Made by a program: the position numbers and the translations under genes. Source: Asterochloris sp. CNOR1 (lineage: Eukaryota; Chlorophyta; Trebouxiophyceae; Trebouxiales; Trebouxiaceae). From it: a stretch of 64,000 nucleotides of DNA. Each line of letters begins with the position of its first letter. Position 1 is the first letter of the stretch. The DNA lies in NCBI GenBank assembly GCA_963969365.1, contig OZ017753.1:496001-560000 (forward strand), in the 5' to 3' direction. This document shows, piece after piece, positions 1-17,500 of the stretch. The notes beneath the pieces were generated by a model, which was given only the letters and a program-made list of their open reading frames with translations, did no database searches and had not been told where the DNA came from.

Positions 1-153
1 GTCAAAGAAGGAGTCAGGATGACGTGCAGCTATACATGGGGGAATCAGCATCAAAGCATCAAAGATATCCCATCAACCACCTGCATTAGTCGGGGGGCTG
101 TCTTGGTGCTCTGCTGGCAGGCCCTCCAAAGCTTCCTGTGCCTCCTGGGTGCA

Positions 154-2143
154 GGCAACTGGATGTGGCTGTCGGCTTCTGCCTTCTTCTTCCAGTACTA
201 CAGGTGTGGGAGGCTTGCGCCTCCATGCAAGCAGGGCACTGATAATTGTTGTTGAGGCTGCATTTCTGATACCAGCTGCATGCAGGGACCACTTGATTGT
301 TGTCCTGTGCCTCTTTTGGTTGTGAGCATCAGGCTCCACCATGCATGCACGACTCCCAGCAGGGGTTTACATGGGCCTGCAGCGTGTGTCACTGCATGCT
401 GCCATCCTTGCCGGCAGCCTTCAGGGTCAAGATTGTCAACATGACGCTGTTGCTTGTGCTGCTGCAGAGTGTACTCCCCCGTCACGTTTGGCAAGAAATA
501 TGACAAGGAAGGGAATTTCATCAGGTGCGCAGCGGCACCTGGCAGTACAGCTGCTGTCTGCTATCTTCCTGCACAAGCCACTGGTGGCCATGCAATTCAG
601 AGCTGTTCTGCGTGGTCCACCCCTGCCCTTGCATCCCCCACCCCCGCACCCTCTCTTTGCTCCTGCTGCTTCAGAAAGCCATGTAGCTTTTGCTTGAGCG
701 CATTACGCCCGCACTGCACTGCTGGCTGAGATGCGCATCTTATGTCCGCCAGGCACTTCCTCCCTGCGCTCAAGACCTTTCCAGCCAAGTATATCTATGA
801 GCCATGGAAGGCGCCCAAGGCAGATCAGAAGAAGGCCAACTGCATCATTGGAAAGGTGGGCCCTTCTCACTTTCGCTGACATGCTCCACAAACAGGGCAG
901 CCAGCAGGAGTTCTCCTTCACTGCTGACAGGCACTGCTGATGCTTCACCTGCGCACATCCTCTGCATCAGATCCCCTTGCTGGGAACCTCTCGCGATTCA
1001 TCCTGAGCTTGTCCAGCACACCAACGTCATTCCGCTTCTCACTCGTTGCATCCAGTAGGCCTGGAAGGGGGGCGCAGCCTCTTTCTTACCTGCACTTCAA
1101 TGCCAAGCGCGTGGCCGTGGACAGCCATGAGCAGCATGCACGTCATGGCCTGTCCCCCTGCAGGACTACCCAAAGCCCCTGGTGGACCATCAGGAGGTGC
1201 ACAAGGCCAACATCCAGCGGCACAAGGATGCTTATGCACATCAGGAGGAGGTGGGAGAGCATGCTGAGCAGGTGAAGACTGGGGAGCAAATGTGGTGCTT
1301 TTCTGCCAAGTCCTGAGTAACACCCCAAAGCTGCTTATGGGACGGCTGCGGTGCGGTGCAATGGTCAGCCACCACACACTGCCATGGGCCTGCCGCAAGG
1401 TAGCGATGTCTGGCTTCAGCCAGAGTCAGAGTGGGCGCTGGAAGGGTGGGCCCTGCTTTACATCGAGGGGGCTGCATAAGAGGCGAAAGGACTGCAGGGT
1501 GAGGCTGTTGAAGTGCAGTGGCCCTGCACTGCAGCACCCTGCAGAACCCGCTGTGTGCTTCTGGGTCAGCACCAGTCAACTGGTGGGACACATTGAGTCC
1601 CAGTGCTGCCACCCGTCCTTCACGTGTTGCATTCAAGCGCGGCCCTCTGTTGCACAGGAGCTGATGGCCGAGCTGGAGCAGCACCAGCACACTGCTGAGC
1701 ATGAGGAGAAGCCGCATGCTGATGGACAAGACAAGGGGCCCGCCACCTCGCCGCCATCCACCTCGCCGATGAAGCGCAGCCGGGCTGCTGTGCAGCAGGA
1801 GGAGGCAGCGGGGCCAGGAGAGGAGGACACCGAGCAGGAAAGCACTCCAGTGGGGATCTTAGCCAGAGCCAAGGCGGGAGGCAAGAGCAAGGGTCAAACG
1901 CCCGCCAAGGGTGCCAGCCCTCAATCCAAGGGCAAGGGTGAGCAGCCAGAGCTGCAGGCTGCAGATGCCTCCAAAGATGCGGCAGAGGATGACGGCGAGG
2001 TTGAGGTGCCTGACAGGGGCAAGGCGCCGGCAGGCAGGCCAGGAAAACGCAAGCCAGCTGCTGAGGCAGGCACTGACCAAGATCCCAGCAAGGCCATGTA
2101 TGACCAGAGCCCCAAACCTAAGAAACCCAGGCAGAAACAGTAA
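154..2143 (+). CDS. (6-4) photolyase / animal-like cryptochrome, C-terminal part (5' end outside window)
   Basis: Flavoprotein of the cryptochrome/photolyase family, either repairing UV (6-4) photoproducts or acting as a blue/red-light receptor. Exons: 154-203, 468-524, 753-855, 1164-1271 (a donor at 1251 would shorten this one), 1658-2143. Phases join without a break into the conserved end of the FAD-binding domain: [55 protein letters not shown]. This wording is that of the (6-4)/animal-like class rather than plant CRY or CPD photolyase. The photolyase antenna domain and most of the FAD domain lie upstream of the window. The last exon adds about 160 residues rich in Lys, Ala, Pro, Glu and Gln with no recognisable fold, ending in a basic stretch (KPKKPRQKQ) that could be a nuclear localisation signal. 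Such a tail is usual in signalling cryptochromes and not needed for repair, but repair versus signalling cannot be decided here. Confidence 0.88.
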
Positions 2144-2682
2144 GCGGCCAACAGCCCTTGGACAAAGAATTCTTTCCAGCATTGACATTGACATTGCAAT
2201 TGGTGTACAGAAGAATGCTGCGGTGCAGTCAATTCTTGCCCTGACAGGTCCATGCATGCACATCGTTGATGCAGCCCTAAGCGCTAATTCTGTCGCGAAG
2301 CACAAAATCCATTCAGTGCCACCAGGTGTCCCCTTTCCTTTGCACTGCTGTTTATCGCATTGCTTTAAAGCTGGTGCATGGCCTGAACAAGAGTGATCAC
2401 AGTGCTGTTGTGTTTGCCGAGCCCTCATGGCTGTGATGACAGCCCAGCTAAAAAGCTGCACAGCTGTGTCGCAGCTTTCTTGATCATCCTAAATCAACTT
2501 CACAATGTTGCCTAGACAATGGCTCAATTCCCCACCATGGTGCACTTCTGCCTTAATGTTTCCTCTGTGCTGTCTGTGAACAGACCCACAGCATTGCTTC
2601 ACTCCATGTTGCCAGAGATTCTCGTGCGAGCACATATGAAGTGTTTACCATGATCCTAAGTGTCATGAAGCTTGATGTGCCG

Positions 2683-2687
2683 TGTAA
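2683..2687 (+). terminator. TGTAA, possible poly(A) signal of the cryptochrome gene
   Basis: TGTAA lies about 540 nt after the cryptochrome stop. TGTAA is the usual green algal polyadenylation signal; the distance is long, so the assignment is tentative. Confidence 0.35.
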
Positions 2688-2748
2688 TTTGCTGCAACAT
2701 CTCCACATGGCCAACACTGCACTTGGGTCACCGCGGCCCACCAATCTA

Positions 2749-2753
2749 TTACA
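2749..2753 (-). terminator. TGTAA, possible poly(A) signal of RPN11
   Basis: Reads TGTAA on the minus strand, about 136 nt after the RPN11 stop. That is a plausible distance for a green algal poly(A) signal. Confidence 0.45.
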
Positions 2754-2888
2754 ATTGCCTGACACAGCAGCTGCCACTATTGCCAAGCTTAAGCCGCCAG
2801 CAGCTTGATACGAGCCCTGCATCTAATGACGACCACACAGTGCTGCTGCTCCCATGCATGGGCCACCAAGCAAGCAAGTTCCAAAATA

Positions 2889-7677
<4,789 letters not shown>

Positions 7678-8524
7678 GCTGCAGGGAGAAGTGGTGCAGC
7701 AGATGGGTGTCCTCCACTACCAGGTCAGCACACGTCCTGATCAAACAGAGTCAGGCAGACTGTCTGAAGAAAGACTGTTGACGTGGGACCAGCTAGAAGG
7801 CAAAAATACATGCCAAAGCTCTGACCTTCAGAATACATAATCTGGAACCCTCTTGAGGCCATCCACCGGTAGGTTCGAAGCGCATGGGGGCCAATATGAG
7901 ACTGTCAAGACATGGAGTCCTGCTGCTCCAACACCTTACGATGAGCAGTATAGATACCCAGCAGCCTACTGACCTCCCCCAGGCTGTGCATGACAGCCAT
8001 TGGCACAAAGATCAGCATAAGCACTTTGTCAGAGCTTGATCTCAATCATAGAGCCTGCAGGTCGGTGAGGCAGAATTCCACTGGCTGGTGCAGACTGCCT
8101 CGCAAAATCTTCTGTAGCAAGGCCCTAAAGGGGCTGCCCTGCCGATTATCCACTTGGTTGGGCTCCAAGAGGTAGCTAAGTGATGCGCAATGGCTGACAG
8201 GGAACAATATGACCATGGATCAAATTGATCAAGTAACAAGTTTCATGCAGTCTGGAGCTGCACCACCTGGCCAACGCTGTCATTGCCAGGTGCGCCTGTG
8301 GACGCCCATTGTCAGCAGAGCAGGCTGGAGCAGAGTCTCAGGAGAAGCAGTAAAGAGGCCATGCTGGTCACCAATCGAGAGCTGCTTTGACGGGTAGAAG
8401 TGCATATTCACTCACAACACCGTCGCAACAATCACTGCCAGACGAACTATGAGAAAGTGGAATGCAAAAGTCAAAGTTCAACTTGCCTTCTTGAGACTTG
8501 AACGCCTGCGATTACCGTCACGCC
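7678..8524. other. Divergent intergenic region between RPN11 and IFT144
   Basis: 847 bp between the two start codons. It should hold both promoters and 5' UTRs. I find no clear TATA box, operator-like motif or extra gene. Confidence 0.55.
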
Positions 8525-8569
8525 ATGGTAAGTCGTCACACCATGGCAAGTCGTCACACCATGACAATA
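8516..8569 (+). repeat. 18-bp tandem repeat x3 carrying three in-frame ATGs at the IFT144 start
   Basis: Units 8516-8533, 8534-8551 and 8552-8569 share the core CGTCAC[GA]CCATG. ATGs at 8525, 8543 and 8561 are 18 nt apart and in one frame. Unit 1 continues as a GTAAGT donor, unit 2 as a GCAAGT donor, and unit 3 is mutated there. Confidence 0.85.
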
Positions 8570-11500
8570 AGGCAGCTGTGTTGTGCTGTGCAGAGAAAAC
8601 TCTTCAGCATCGGCTCTGAGCAGCCTGGGGATGCAGCCACGAGCTTCACCTGGAACTCGAAGGGCACACTGCTTGCCATAGGAGGCAAGAAGGTCTGCAA
8701 GCTTACCGAGCAGCAAATGGCATGCCCACGCTCACCTGACAGATCCACCCTGGTCACTGCCCGATGGCTGCAGAGAGTGGTCACCGTCTATGACAGGAAC
8801 GGTGCCCTCCGAGCTGAGATCAGCATTCCAGCCCCAGAATTCCCATATGATGAGCGCCTGCCATGCATCAACCAGTTGCAGGTCAGGCCCATGCGATCTG
8901 GTTGCTTGGCAGAGCAGCAGCTGTGTGCGGCAAGCTGCAAGCCACTGCAGATTGTGCCGGAGCAGCACAGTATTTCTCATCAGCAGGTGGCTGCAATGCT
9001 GCAGTGGGACTCAGAGGGTGACCTCCTAGCAGTGCTGCCACGAGGCCAGGGCTTTGCGCTGGTATGGACTGCTGCCACAGCAGAAGTGTTTCGAGTAGAG
9101 GCCGGCCTCAAGGTGACTCCGCCACGTTTCCTGTACACATGCTGCACAACCTAGTGCTGGCAGCATGGTATCTCCCTGCCGGCTGGTCTGTGCTGGTGAA
9201 TTGTATACTTGCAGATGCCACAACTTCTGGTGCAGGCCAAGCTCCAGCTGCAAGCACTGGACCAGACAAGTATGCCAGCTAGCCGCTGCATGCACAGGGG
9301 AGGCCTGCTGCCATGTGGCATGGCAGGTGTAAGCTGCCAGCTGGCCTCAAGCTGCTGCAGCAGCCTTGCAGACAACTGCTTTCCAACTGTCACCCTTGCG
9401 CACCTCCCAGGGTCACCCTTTGCTCCCTGCGCTGCAGTCTCAGGAGGTCACAGTGGCCTGCTGGAGCAAAACCTTGCAGACCCTAGCCCTGGGCACCTCC
9501 AAGGGCAACGTGGTCCTGTACAAACATGCTCAGCGGCGCAAGGTGCCCATCATGGGCAAGCACACCCGCAGCGTGACCTGTGGCGCGTGGAGCGCCGGGG
9601 GGCTGCTGGCGCTGGCAGGCAAGGACAACCAGGTGGGCTGTGATGAAGACCTAGTGCAGGGAGCACATCTGCACAGCAGACCGTCTGTACAGCAGATTGC
9701 AGATGCATCTGGGTTTGGCAGGGGGGGCTAATAAGGCTGGCTGGCAGGGACGACAAGGTGGGCTGTGGTAAGGAGCGTCGCTTGCTCATTACCACAGCAA
9801 ATCTGCTGATGGGTCCCTTGGCAGGTGTGGCTAAAGCCCTAGATGGCCGCTGGCCCTGGCAGGCAGAATCTATCCTGTGGGCTGTTCTGCAGAGCACTGT
9901 GAGCACAAGCACAGCAGGGCATCTGTCGCTGCTATCTGGCATCCTTTGCAGAGCTGGAGGACGGGGCGGGCTGCTGGTGCTGGCGAGCAGGACTGAAGGC
10001 TATTGCTTGGGGTATAGTGATCTCTTTCTAGATTCAGAGCTGGCAGCTCTGGCTGGAATTGTCGGCAACACAGGCCCCAATAGGCCCCTCATTGCTTGCA
10101 CCCAGGGCAGCCTCATGCACTGGTGGGGCCTCCACCTTGAATTTGTCCTAGGGTTCAGACAGAGAGCTGGTGGAGGGGGTTTGGCTATCAGTCAGAGTGC
10201 CTGCTGGATGGCCAGGCCTTCAGAGCCACGTCATACAGCAGGGCTGCCTGCAGATCTTTAGTTGGCCAGGGCATCTTGAGAACACCTCACCCTCAGCTTG
10301 ACGCTGCAGGTCAGCATCAGCCAGGGCACCTCTGGCGACACAGTGCGCACCTTCACCCTCAAGCTAGAGCCCCGGGAGCTCTTCTTTGCTGACAAGAAGG
10401 AGGAGGGCGCACAGACCCGGCGGGCTGACACAACAGTCTCCATCAACATTGGAGGTCGCAACCTCTACTTAGTGCAGGCAAGTCTGTTGTGCTGGCTCAG
10501 TGGCCTTGCCGAGGACAAAGCTGGGGCAGCGCAGCATGGCTTAGGCTCACCCTGGGCACACTGTAATTTGCTATCAGAGTTCGTGGAGAATACAATAACA
10601 TCCATGATGGTGGGATCTTCCATTGGTTCCTGGTTCAGGTCAGTCAGCCAGTATGTGACGGCAGTCAGGTCAGTCTGGGCTGGCAGCCTTGTGTGGTGGC
10701 GATGCCAGCCACCTTAAGAAGTCTTCCATCCTGGTGTCGACTGCAGAACAGCCCTGTGCAAGGCTTCATGCCTCCGTGCTGAGCAATCCTTGCATCATGC
10801 CAATCAGCATCAATGCACAGTGCAAGTCATGTGCAGCCCCCAGGTTCAAACATGCCGCTTGCTGGGCAGTGGATGCCACCCAGCTGAGGCTTTGCAATCC
10901 GCTGTACACTTTCAGAGATCAGTTGTGTTGCTGATACAGCTGTCCTCGTGGTTCGCGCTGTGAGAGTGCCATGTGCCTTGCGCTGCAGGCTGTACAGGAT
11001 CCTGTCCGCCCAGCTGAGCAGCCCATTGAGCTGTCCTTCCAGGAGGGCTATGGTGACATTGAGCAGCACTTGTGGTTTGGGGAAGGCTACATCCTCATTG
11101 GCTTCAAGACAGGTGTGCCAAGCATGGCCGCTGGTCCTACATGCTTCAGATGGCAGCAAAAGCAAGCAGAAGCTCAGTGTGTGCATTGAACACCAGCACA
11201 ACAGAGCTGCTTGCCTTACTGAGCCTAGGGCAGGCAGCCTATGCTAGGCCTGACATCCGAATCTGGTGTGGACTTCATGGGTCTTGCAGTGGGCGGCTGT
11301 ACAGGCTAGATGCAGCCGCCAGCAGTGGCCCTTTGCGTTGGCCGTGCCAATTGCATTGTCCCTCCCTCACGGTGTGGCCTGCAACTGCAGTACTTTGCCT
11401 CACTGCTGCACAGCAAGCACTCATGGCCGGCAGCTACAGCCACCATGCCAGGACTTGCATCCTCTGCATGACTTAACAGGCCTGTGGCTGCAGGCCCTTG

Positions 11501-14500
11501 TCCCTTGATCTAGGCAAGCACTGGTGGGCATGAGTACCCATCATAGCTGCACTGCACATATCTACTCAGCTCAGCAGGAGTGTACTGTAGCCCTTTGTCC
11601 TGCTGCTGCAGGCCAAGTGCTGGTGGTCAGCACCCACAACAAGGAGATGAGTGAGGAGGTGCACAGCGCCAAGTACCTCAACAGCAGCGTCGCCAGCATG
11701 GCAGTATGTGCAGCTCTCAACAGGGCAGGTGGGCCTGAATTGCTCGACCACAGCGGCATGGCCACTATGGCTGTGTGTCCTGCCCTCGACAGGGCAGGCA
11801 TGTCTTGGTTCTGGCCCCGGCTGCAGCAGCGGTCACCAGGTGTGACGTGTGCCACGTCAGCAACGTCAGTCAAGCTGAACAACTGATGTCATGAAGACGC
11901 CAGCAAGTATCACCCAGCAGAGGACAGGGCAGCTGCAAGTGTCTGCTGATGGCAGACCCGCACCAGCGTGGCATCCATCACAGCGCCCGGTATGGCACAC
12001 GTCCCATCTGAGGGACCGCTGCTGCAGCTGGGGCCATGGAGACGCAGCAGCAGCCACCAAGCCCATCAGGTCCATCTCTTGCCTGATGCGCTGCCGTAAG
12101 TGACCACAGCAGCTGCTGTGGCTTGCTGCTCTGGCCTGCCCTGGTTTGTGCTGCCAATCAATTGCTGACCCTGGCATCTGATGCGGCAGCTGTGGCTGGC
12201 GGGAGCAGCGTGAAGGTCATTGACCTGTCTGGCGAGATGCTGGAGCTGCGGGGAGATGCGGTGGAGCTGGACCCTGGGCAGGTGGCCACAGCTGTGGGCT
12301 GGACACCGGATGGGCAGCTGCTGACAGTGGCCACCACTGTGAGTTGCAGCATTGCTGGCAGGATGCAGCACCTGCTGTGCCGCAGGGTGCTGCATGCTCG
12401 AAGGCCGCACAGGGGTTTTGGCTGACAACACTTCAGCACCTTTGTAGCTGCCCAACTCCTGTCTCAGCGTAACTCAGCCATGCATTAGAGCACAGCGGGG
12501 ACAGTAAGGTTCAGCTGCATGCTGTGCTCATCTGCCACAGTCCTCACCTTGTCGCCAGTCAAGCCACCAGGAGGGTCCAATGCAGTGACACTGCCCTGCA
12601 GACAGGGCAGCTGCCCATCTGACGCCTGCAGTCTGCACACTCTGAAGGTCATCATTGAGGCGTAGATTGGACACCCTAGTCTCTGCACTGCACATCATTA
12701 GGAGGTCAGAAGCCAGGTCCTACCTTGCAGACTGAGGGGCTGCCCAGTCGACACCCTGCACTGCACACACTGGAGAAGTCACCACAATTGTCCCTGCCCT
12801 GCAGACTGGGCAGGTGCACAACTACTTGGCCTCGCTGCCTGTGGTCAATGCTGCCTGGGGCCTGCGCGTGGCCTACCTGACATCCCTGCAGGAGCTGACG
12901 ATCCTGGACAGCGGGCAGCAGGGGCTGCAGCGCCGCATTCTCATCCAGACAGAGCCAGCCTTCATCGGCATGGGCCCTGCTCATGTGGCAGTGGGCATGA
13001 ACAATAAGGCAGGGATGTTTCCTGTTGAGATGTGCTGGGCAGTATGGCTGTCCGGTGGTGAGACTAGCTGGAGCTCATATGCCAAGGCTGCCAACCTCTG
13101 GTGCCAGGCCCAGCATTGGGCTGAAGGGGCTGTTGCACACTCTCCTCTGATGTATCTGGCCCAGTTTGGAGCTGAGCCAAGGGTGCCAGTGTAGACCATG
13201 TTGCAATTGGGTCCGGGCTCTGCTGCTGAGTTGTCTGGCCAGGCATCAGGAGCGCTGCATGGCCCCATGAGCTCCACTGTTTACAAAGCAAGCACCGCCT
13301 GCTGCACTGCATGGTGCCACATCTGGCACTGGACTTCCAGTGCCTCCTGCATTGACTATGAACAACACTGGACTGCTGGGCATGCGGTGGCAGAGGTATC
13401 GGTGTCCTAGGGGAGCTGACAGCACACCCAGATGTGCAGGACTTCAGTAATGCAAGGGTTGTGTGAAATCTCCGTACCCCTGGCGCTTCTGATGACCCTT
13501 CTGCTGCCTGAGCAAGTGGTGCTCTGCTGCTGCTGCAGGCCTGGTACTACAGGCTGGGACTGCCTGAGCAGGGGTCTGTGCCATTGCTGGTGGGAGAGCA
13601 CGACTACCTGGGCAGTGTGGAGCAGCTGGCCCTGAACCACAGCTGGGCTGCCGTGCTATTTGACGGTGAGCCATTGCTGCCTGCCAACTAGGCGCATGCT
13701 TGCAAGACCATGCATGGGCCACTGTGCAGTTGGATGGGGTACTTGCCGCATAATAAGCATTCTATAAACTGACGGCAGCTGAGCTACCAGCTGTCCTCAT
13801 GACAGCAAATTGATCCTGTCCAGGGTCATGCAGGTGCAGAGCCCATGACTGGGCTGCCAGCTGGGGCGCAAGCCCAGGCTGGCTCTTACATGTCTGTGGG
13901 GCGTATCGCTGTGGCTGCCACTGCGCATCGAAGAGCAGAAAGCCCTCTTGGCCTGCAGTCACACGCAAACTCCACTTGTGCATGCCTACAGGGCGTGTCA
14001 ATGTCCATCCCATTGAGGCAGCACAGACTGTAGAGCCCTTCTCGGTCCCAGCCCCTGGCACCCCCTCTGATGTAACCTGCATGGCCCTCAGCGCACACTT
14101 CCTGGTCTGCGGGACCCAGCGCGGGATGGTGATGTACTTCCAGCCAGAGACGAGGGCGCTGCTGAACGAGTTCAAGCATGAGGAGCCCGGCATTCGACGA
14201 GTGTTTCCCCAGCCCGTCGGCACTAGGTACGCTGCGTGCAGCATGATGAAATCGCAGTGTAGCAGTCAATTCCATTCAAAGGAAAGGAAGGGTGGGGGGG
14301 TGTGGCACAGGCTCAGGCTTCATTGACTTGATGCCTGGCTTTTGGTGTTATTGGGTGAGACCCTGGCCGGCAAAGGCACAACGCAGGTGCTCACCAGCCT
14401 ATGATGCCTGCCTGCAAGCAGCAGGCTGGTTATTGAGGTCACCACTGTGGCCCACCGCACAAGTGTGGCTGGTCACTTTTGCTCCGTATTGCTGCCGCTG

Positions 14501-17500
14501 CTATTCGAGATTGCTAAAACAGGCTTATCTAACACATTTGTCTCAATGCTGATACCCTTGCATGCTGAGCTTGCTGGCTGCTGCCACCTGCAGGCTGCTA
14601 TTTGAGGACGCAAAGATGGGCATGTGGCTGTTCAACGCGGTGGACGACCAGCTGCTACGTGTCCCTGAGTGGAGCGCGACTACAGAGGTGGCCCTGTGGG
14701 ACACTGCAGACCTGAACGTGTTCCTGCTGTCTGATGGGCGGCGCCTTGGCCTCTTCCTCCACACCCCCACATCCCTGAGCGGCGCAGGTGACTGACTTGG
14801 CTGAAACGGGTCCACTGGTGTAGCCAGGCTGCTGGGCTGCACTACATGCTTCGTATTGGACAGTGCCCCTGCCTGACCTCCAGCAGCAGGGCTTGCAGCA
14901 ACTGTCCTGGCACAGAAGCGGACTGCAAACACATCACTTTGCTGATTGCTCACTGAGAAAGCAGGCTTAGCCTGGTTCCTGTGGAGTTGAGCTCAGAGCA
15001 CCCCTGGATGTCGTCCGGCAGCAGGCATAATCTTCAAATGGTGAAGGCAGGCGCTCCTGCCAGCCAGTGCAGCTTGAGCCAGCAGCATTGCAATGCTGGC
15101 AGTGCAATGGTCTGAACCATGGTTCTCAGCAGTATTGCTGTTGCACCGCATGCAAGATGTCTCCTGCTGGTCAGTCGTCCTTGAGCTGGCAGTGCATCTC
15201 ATTGCTGTCAGCAAGCATTGGCAGTGCGCATCTGCCATGTGGTCTGCTCTCAGCAACACTGCTGGTGCATAGGTGTGAGACTGCTGGCCAGCCAGGCCTG
15301 CCCGCCTGGCTATGTCCCCTTGGTGCTGAACAATGGCGCCATGACCTGCCAGATGAAGGGAGGTGGCATTAACACTTTGACGCTGGCCACCCATGCACCC
15401 CTGCTGGTGAGACGCGAGTGACTGCTTCTGTTCTGCATTGTCAGTCTGCTGTTGGCTGCACCCTCTTCGGGACGGTCACATGTGAGGCTTGGCTTGGGAT
15501 GAGGACCACTTTGACTGGGGGACACCATTACCATGTGCTGCTGGCACTGCCCAGCTTGGGGTCCCAGACATCAGCCTGCAGGCAGCACTGCCATCAACTA
15601 GCTTTGTTGGACCTGGCTGCACTCTGCAGACTCCTGTCAAGCCTGCTTGGCACAACAGCTTGACGGACAAGCAGCGATGCAGTTGTCTGGCTGCCTCTGC
15701 TGCATATCTGGCCATTCTCAAGCTGCACATACGCCGACAAGCGCCTCCACCAGCTGCAAGCCACACCAGGGCTGATCTGGACAAATCATGCATGCGCATC
15801 TTCTCTCCCTTGGCAATTCCTGCATGCTGGGCTGCAGGAGGCAAGTGATCAGCTGTGCAGCGCTCAGCAGCCGAGCACAGTGGCATGCCCTGATGTGACA
15901 GCATGGCAAATTTGCTGCAGGAGACTCGTGCTCATCTGCGCAGTGCCCAGCAGCTGCGGCGGCGGTTCGATGCTGCCCTGCTGCTGAACCAGGCACAGGA
16001 GGCCTGGCAGTGTGCCCTGGTGCTCAAGAGTGCGGAGGCCTGGCGCGCTCTGGCTGCCCACGCCATGCACACCATGGACGTGCAGCTGGCTATCAGGCAA
16101 GCCTGGGCTAAATTGTTGACCGCCACGATTGCAGACCGTTTGCCAGTGGCAGCGTTGCATCGCACGTGGTCAACAAAGCACAACTGCTGATCATGTGGCC
16201 TCACCCGATGTGCCATATGTTGAATGAGACTAGACAGCGCAGGCAGTTGCACTAGGAGTATGCCCCTTTCACAAGTTAACTCAGAGCCCTTCCAATCATC
16301 AGCCGAGGAAGGCATGCGGCCGTCTCCCGTGGCTGCAGGGCGTTTCGAATGGTGGGAGACGCCAGCATGGTGCTCAGCCTGCAGCGCCTAGACTGCGTGG
16401 AGGACAAGCACCTGCTGGCAGGGCACCTCATTGTGCTGCAGGGCGGGGACTACAACACTGCACAGGTAAGGAGGGGAAATGTTTATACACAGCGAGCTCA
16501 GTGCTTCATGCTGAGCTGCACAGGGTTGCATGGTGCGCTTTCAGTGTCACTGCATAGTGCTGACTCTGAGAGGTTTGATGCAAGCCCTGAAACATCTCAG
16601 CACAGCCTGCCACAACCTCAGGGTAGACGTGCAAAGTGTGCGATGCCACAGCAAACATCAGAGAACTGTACCGCTGTCCCGAAGAATGGTCTCTCGGCAC
16701 AGCGACACTGAACCCCTCGCGGGTCTTGCAGGAGCTGTTCCTGCGCAGCAGCTGCCCCGCAGCAGCCCTGCAGATGCGCAAGGACCTGCAGCAATGGGCA
16801 GAGGCTCTCGCACTGGCTCAGCAGCTGGACCCTGCAGCTTCAGAGCCCCTGGCCAGGCAGTATGCCCAGGTCAGATGCTTGCAGGATCCACTTGTGTGAT
16901 CTGAAGTCCCTTTTAAGGGTGCTGCTGTGGCACATGTCTGTTCACTTTCTGTCAGGTGTCCCTGATGCCTTGTTTGGGACGTCTGCGCCCAATGGACTGT
17001 CACAGCAGGACTAAAGGAGGCTTAAACTGCATCTTCGCCATGCAGGTGCACCATGCGCAAGGCTGCATGCTTCTCCCTGACCCCAACTTTGCTGTGCACT
17101 ACATCGTCCCTGACGATTCAGCATGCATGCTTGCAGCAACTGGAGCTTCATGGGGAGTATGCTCAAGCCCTTGGCTTCTTCCAGCAGAGTCTATCCATGG
17201 CAGGTAGGATTTGCAGGCCTTGTGTGAGGGGCACTTGACCTTGTTAAGAACCCTGCAAAGCTGCAATGGCAGCTGCTTCAGTGATCTGCCATGTGCATGT
17301 GTACATGCTTAGCAAATCCTATCACAACTGTAGGCAAAGCTGCAGAGTACAGCACATCCAGGTGGCAGTGTGTCTCATTCTCGTTGTCCACAGTGCACCA
17401 CATGTCTTCCCTCAATATTGCAGCTGAGCAGGTGTTGGCTCCCTGCAGGGTCAGGTGGTCAGCAGGATGCTGCAGAAGAGGCAGCTTGCAATGCAGGCAT

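Larger units (their letters stand above)
2144..2888. other. Intergenic: facing 3' UTRs of the cryptochrome and RPN11
   Basis: No reading frame here shows protein similarity or splice structure. The region separates two convergent stop codons and probably holds both 3' UTRs. Confidence 0.6.

Noticed and set aside
1292-1657. Extension of the cryptochrome last exon upstream in the same open frame
   Set aside because: The acceptor at 1655-1657 and the conserved 1164-1271 exon fit in phase; the intervening frame is unlike the family.
1241-1729. Minus-strand open frame (162 codons) opposite the cryptochrome
   Set aside because: It overlaps conserved plus-strand exons and carries no family signature.
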